This document shows, piece after piece, positions 50,467 through 51,175 of a stretch of 51,175 nt of DNA (position 1 is its first letter; the number at the start of each line of letters is the position of its first letter). The stretch comes from JAPYWM01 sp964489015 (GTDB lineage: Bacteria > Bacteroidota > Bacteroidia > SpSt-205). Under the pieces are notes generated by a model, which had not been told where the DNA came from, did no database searches, and saw nothing but the letters and a program-made list of their open reading frames with translations. The stretch is taken from positions 1 to 51,175 of the forward strand of contig CAZAXD010000014.1 in assembly GCA_964489015.1 (NCBI GenBank), read 5' to 3'. Both the position numbers and the translations under genes were made by a program.

Positions 50467-51175
50467 TAGAGGCCAAGGAGAAGGCGTGTAGGGTCTTCTA
50501 GCAATTCCTTAACCCGAACGAGGAAACTTACAGCTTCTTTGCCATCAATGACCCGATGGTCATAAGAGAGGGCCACGTACATCATAGGTCTAGGTATGAC
50601 CTGCCCCCCAATGACCATGGGACGCTCTTGAATCTTATGCATGCCGAGGATGGCTGTCTGCGGAGGGTTTAGAATCGGAGTTGAGAGCAGGGAGCCAAAG
50701 ACGCCGCCATTCGTGATGGTAAAAGTGCCCCCCTGCATCTCCTCGATAGCCAGCTTATTTTGTCGGGCTCGCTCGGCTAATTCTGCGATCGTACGCTCAA
50801 TCTCCGCCAGGGACAAAAGGTGTGCATTACGTACGACCGGTACGACGAGCCCACGATCCGTGCTCACGGCGATGCTGATGTCCGTATAATTGAAGTATAC
50901 GAGCTCATCCTCGTGTAGCTGACTATTCACTTCAGGAAATTCTAGAAGAGCTTGGGCACAGGCTTTGGTAAAAAAGCTCATAAAGCCTAGGCCGATACCA
51001 AATTTATCCTGGAAAGCCTCTTTGTAAGTTTTACGAATTTCCAGGATGCGGGACATGTCCACCTCATTGAAGGTGGTGAGCATGGCGGTCTGATTTTTGG
51101 CTGCGAGGAGACGCCTGGCGATAGTTTGACGGATGGGGGTGAGCTTTTTGCGGGTCTCGGTGCGGTCGGCTGTGG
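50466..51175 (-). CDS. odhB: 2-oxoglutarate dehydrogenase E2 (dihydrolipoyl succinyltransferase), C-terminal part
   Basis: The frame stays open to the window edge (TPIRQTIARRLLAAKN precedes the first internal ATG), so only the catalytic C-terminal 235 residues are seen; lipoyl domains would lie beyond. The acyltransferase motif DHRVIDG with catalytic His and Asp is intact, and LTTFNEVDMS is typical of the succinyltransferase (SucB/OdhB) branch. It belongs to the TCA cycle. Confidence 0.9.
   Translation of the reverse strand, partial: TADRTETRKKLTPIRQTIARRLLAAKNQTAMLTTFNEVDMSRILEIRKTYKEAFQDKFGIGLGFMSFFTKACAQALLEFPEVNSQLHEDELVYFNYTDISIAVSTDRGLVVPVVRNAHLLSLAEIERTIAELAERARQNKLAIEEMQGGTFTITNGGVFGSLLSTPILNPPQTAILGMHKIQERPMVIGGQVIPRPMMYVALSYDHRVIDGKEAVSFLVRVKELLEDPTRLLLGL

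Overview
The window looks like chromosomal DNA of a Bacteroidota member. Four things point that way: TAnnTTTG -7 promoter boxes in front of many transcription units, secreted proteins ending in type IX secretion (T9SS) sorting domains of type A and type B, a GldA-type gliding ABC ATPase, and a near absence of Shine-Dalgarno sequences. The DNA is fairly GC-rich for the phylum, proteins are rich in Arg, Leu and Ala, and genes are packed with almost no spacers. That would suit a thermophilic or streamlined lineage, but this is inference. I see no phage, IS element or CRISPR array.

Layout. 1-1335: end of a large SprB/PKD surface protein. 1.4-5.7 kb (+): leuS, fmt and a MarR-like regulator with a C-terminal Cys/His cluster. 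5.7-13.4 kb (-): rel, a TerB-ABC exporter fusion, polyprenyl synthase, phoH and a helical-backbone binding protein. 13.5-15.9 kb (+): an unknown secreted protein, meaB and a glycosyltransferase broken by one frameshift. 15.9-27.7 kb (-): a decayed TonB receptor with copper-receptor-like motifs, a small membrane protein, upp, a FemAB-like acyltransferase, a DUF5686 outer-membrane protein, a TPR protein, a small Pro-rich secreted protein, an M20 dipeptidase, an unknown secreted protein and a nucleotide-sugar epimerase; a CxxCH T9SS protein sits between on +. 27.7-32.0 kb (+): rsgA, dtd and a secreted S15 peptidase. 32.1-33.0 kb (-): tRNA-Arg and a fibre-like protein. 33.1-37.4 kb (+): two T9SS proteins. 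37.4-42.8 kb (+): lon, an ECF sigma/anti-sigma pair, murB, tRNA-Gln and prs. 42.9-45.1 kb (-): an M43 metalloprotease, divergent from a histidine kinase/response regulator pair followed by a biotin carrier protein and trmD. 48.9-51.2 kb (-): an LTXXQ-like protein, a small membrane protein, gldA and odhB (truncated at the window edge).

The most striking signal is how genes start. In most transcription units the -7 box ends 4-6 bases before the start codon, so the mRNA would begin at or within a base or two of the start codon (leaderless). The remaining genes mostly overlap or abut the stop of the gene before. Variants include an upstream stop codon doubling as the first bases of the next promoter (upp, response regulator), two divergent promoters interlocked within 13 bp (epimerase/rsgA), and prs starting one base after the encoded CCA of tRNA-Gln. 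Several conventional longest-ORF starts run through the promoter itself, so starts here were moved downstream accordingly.
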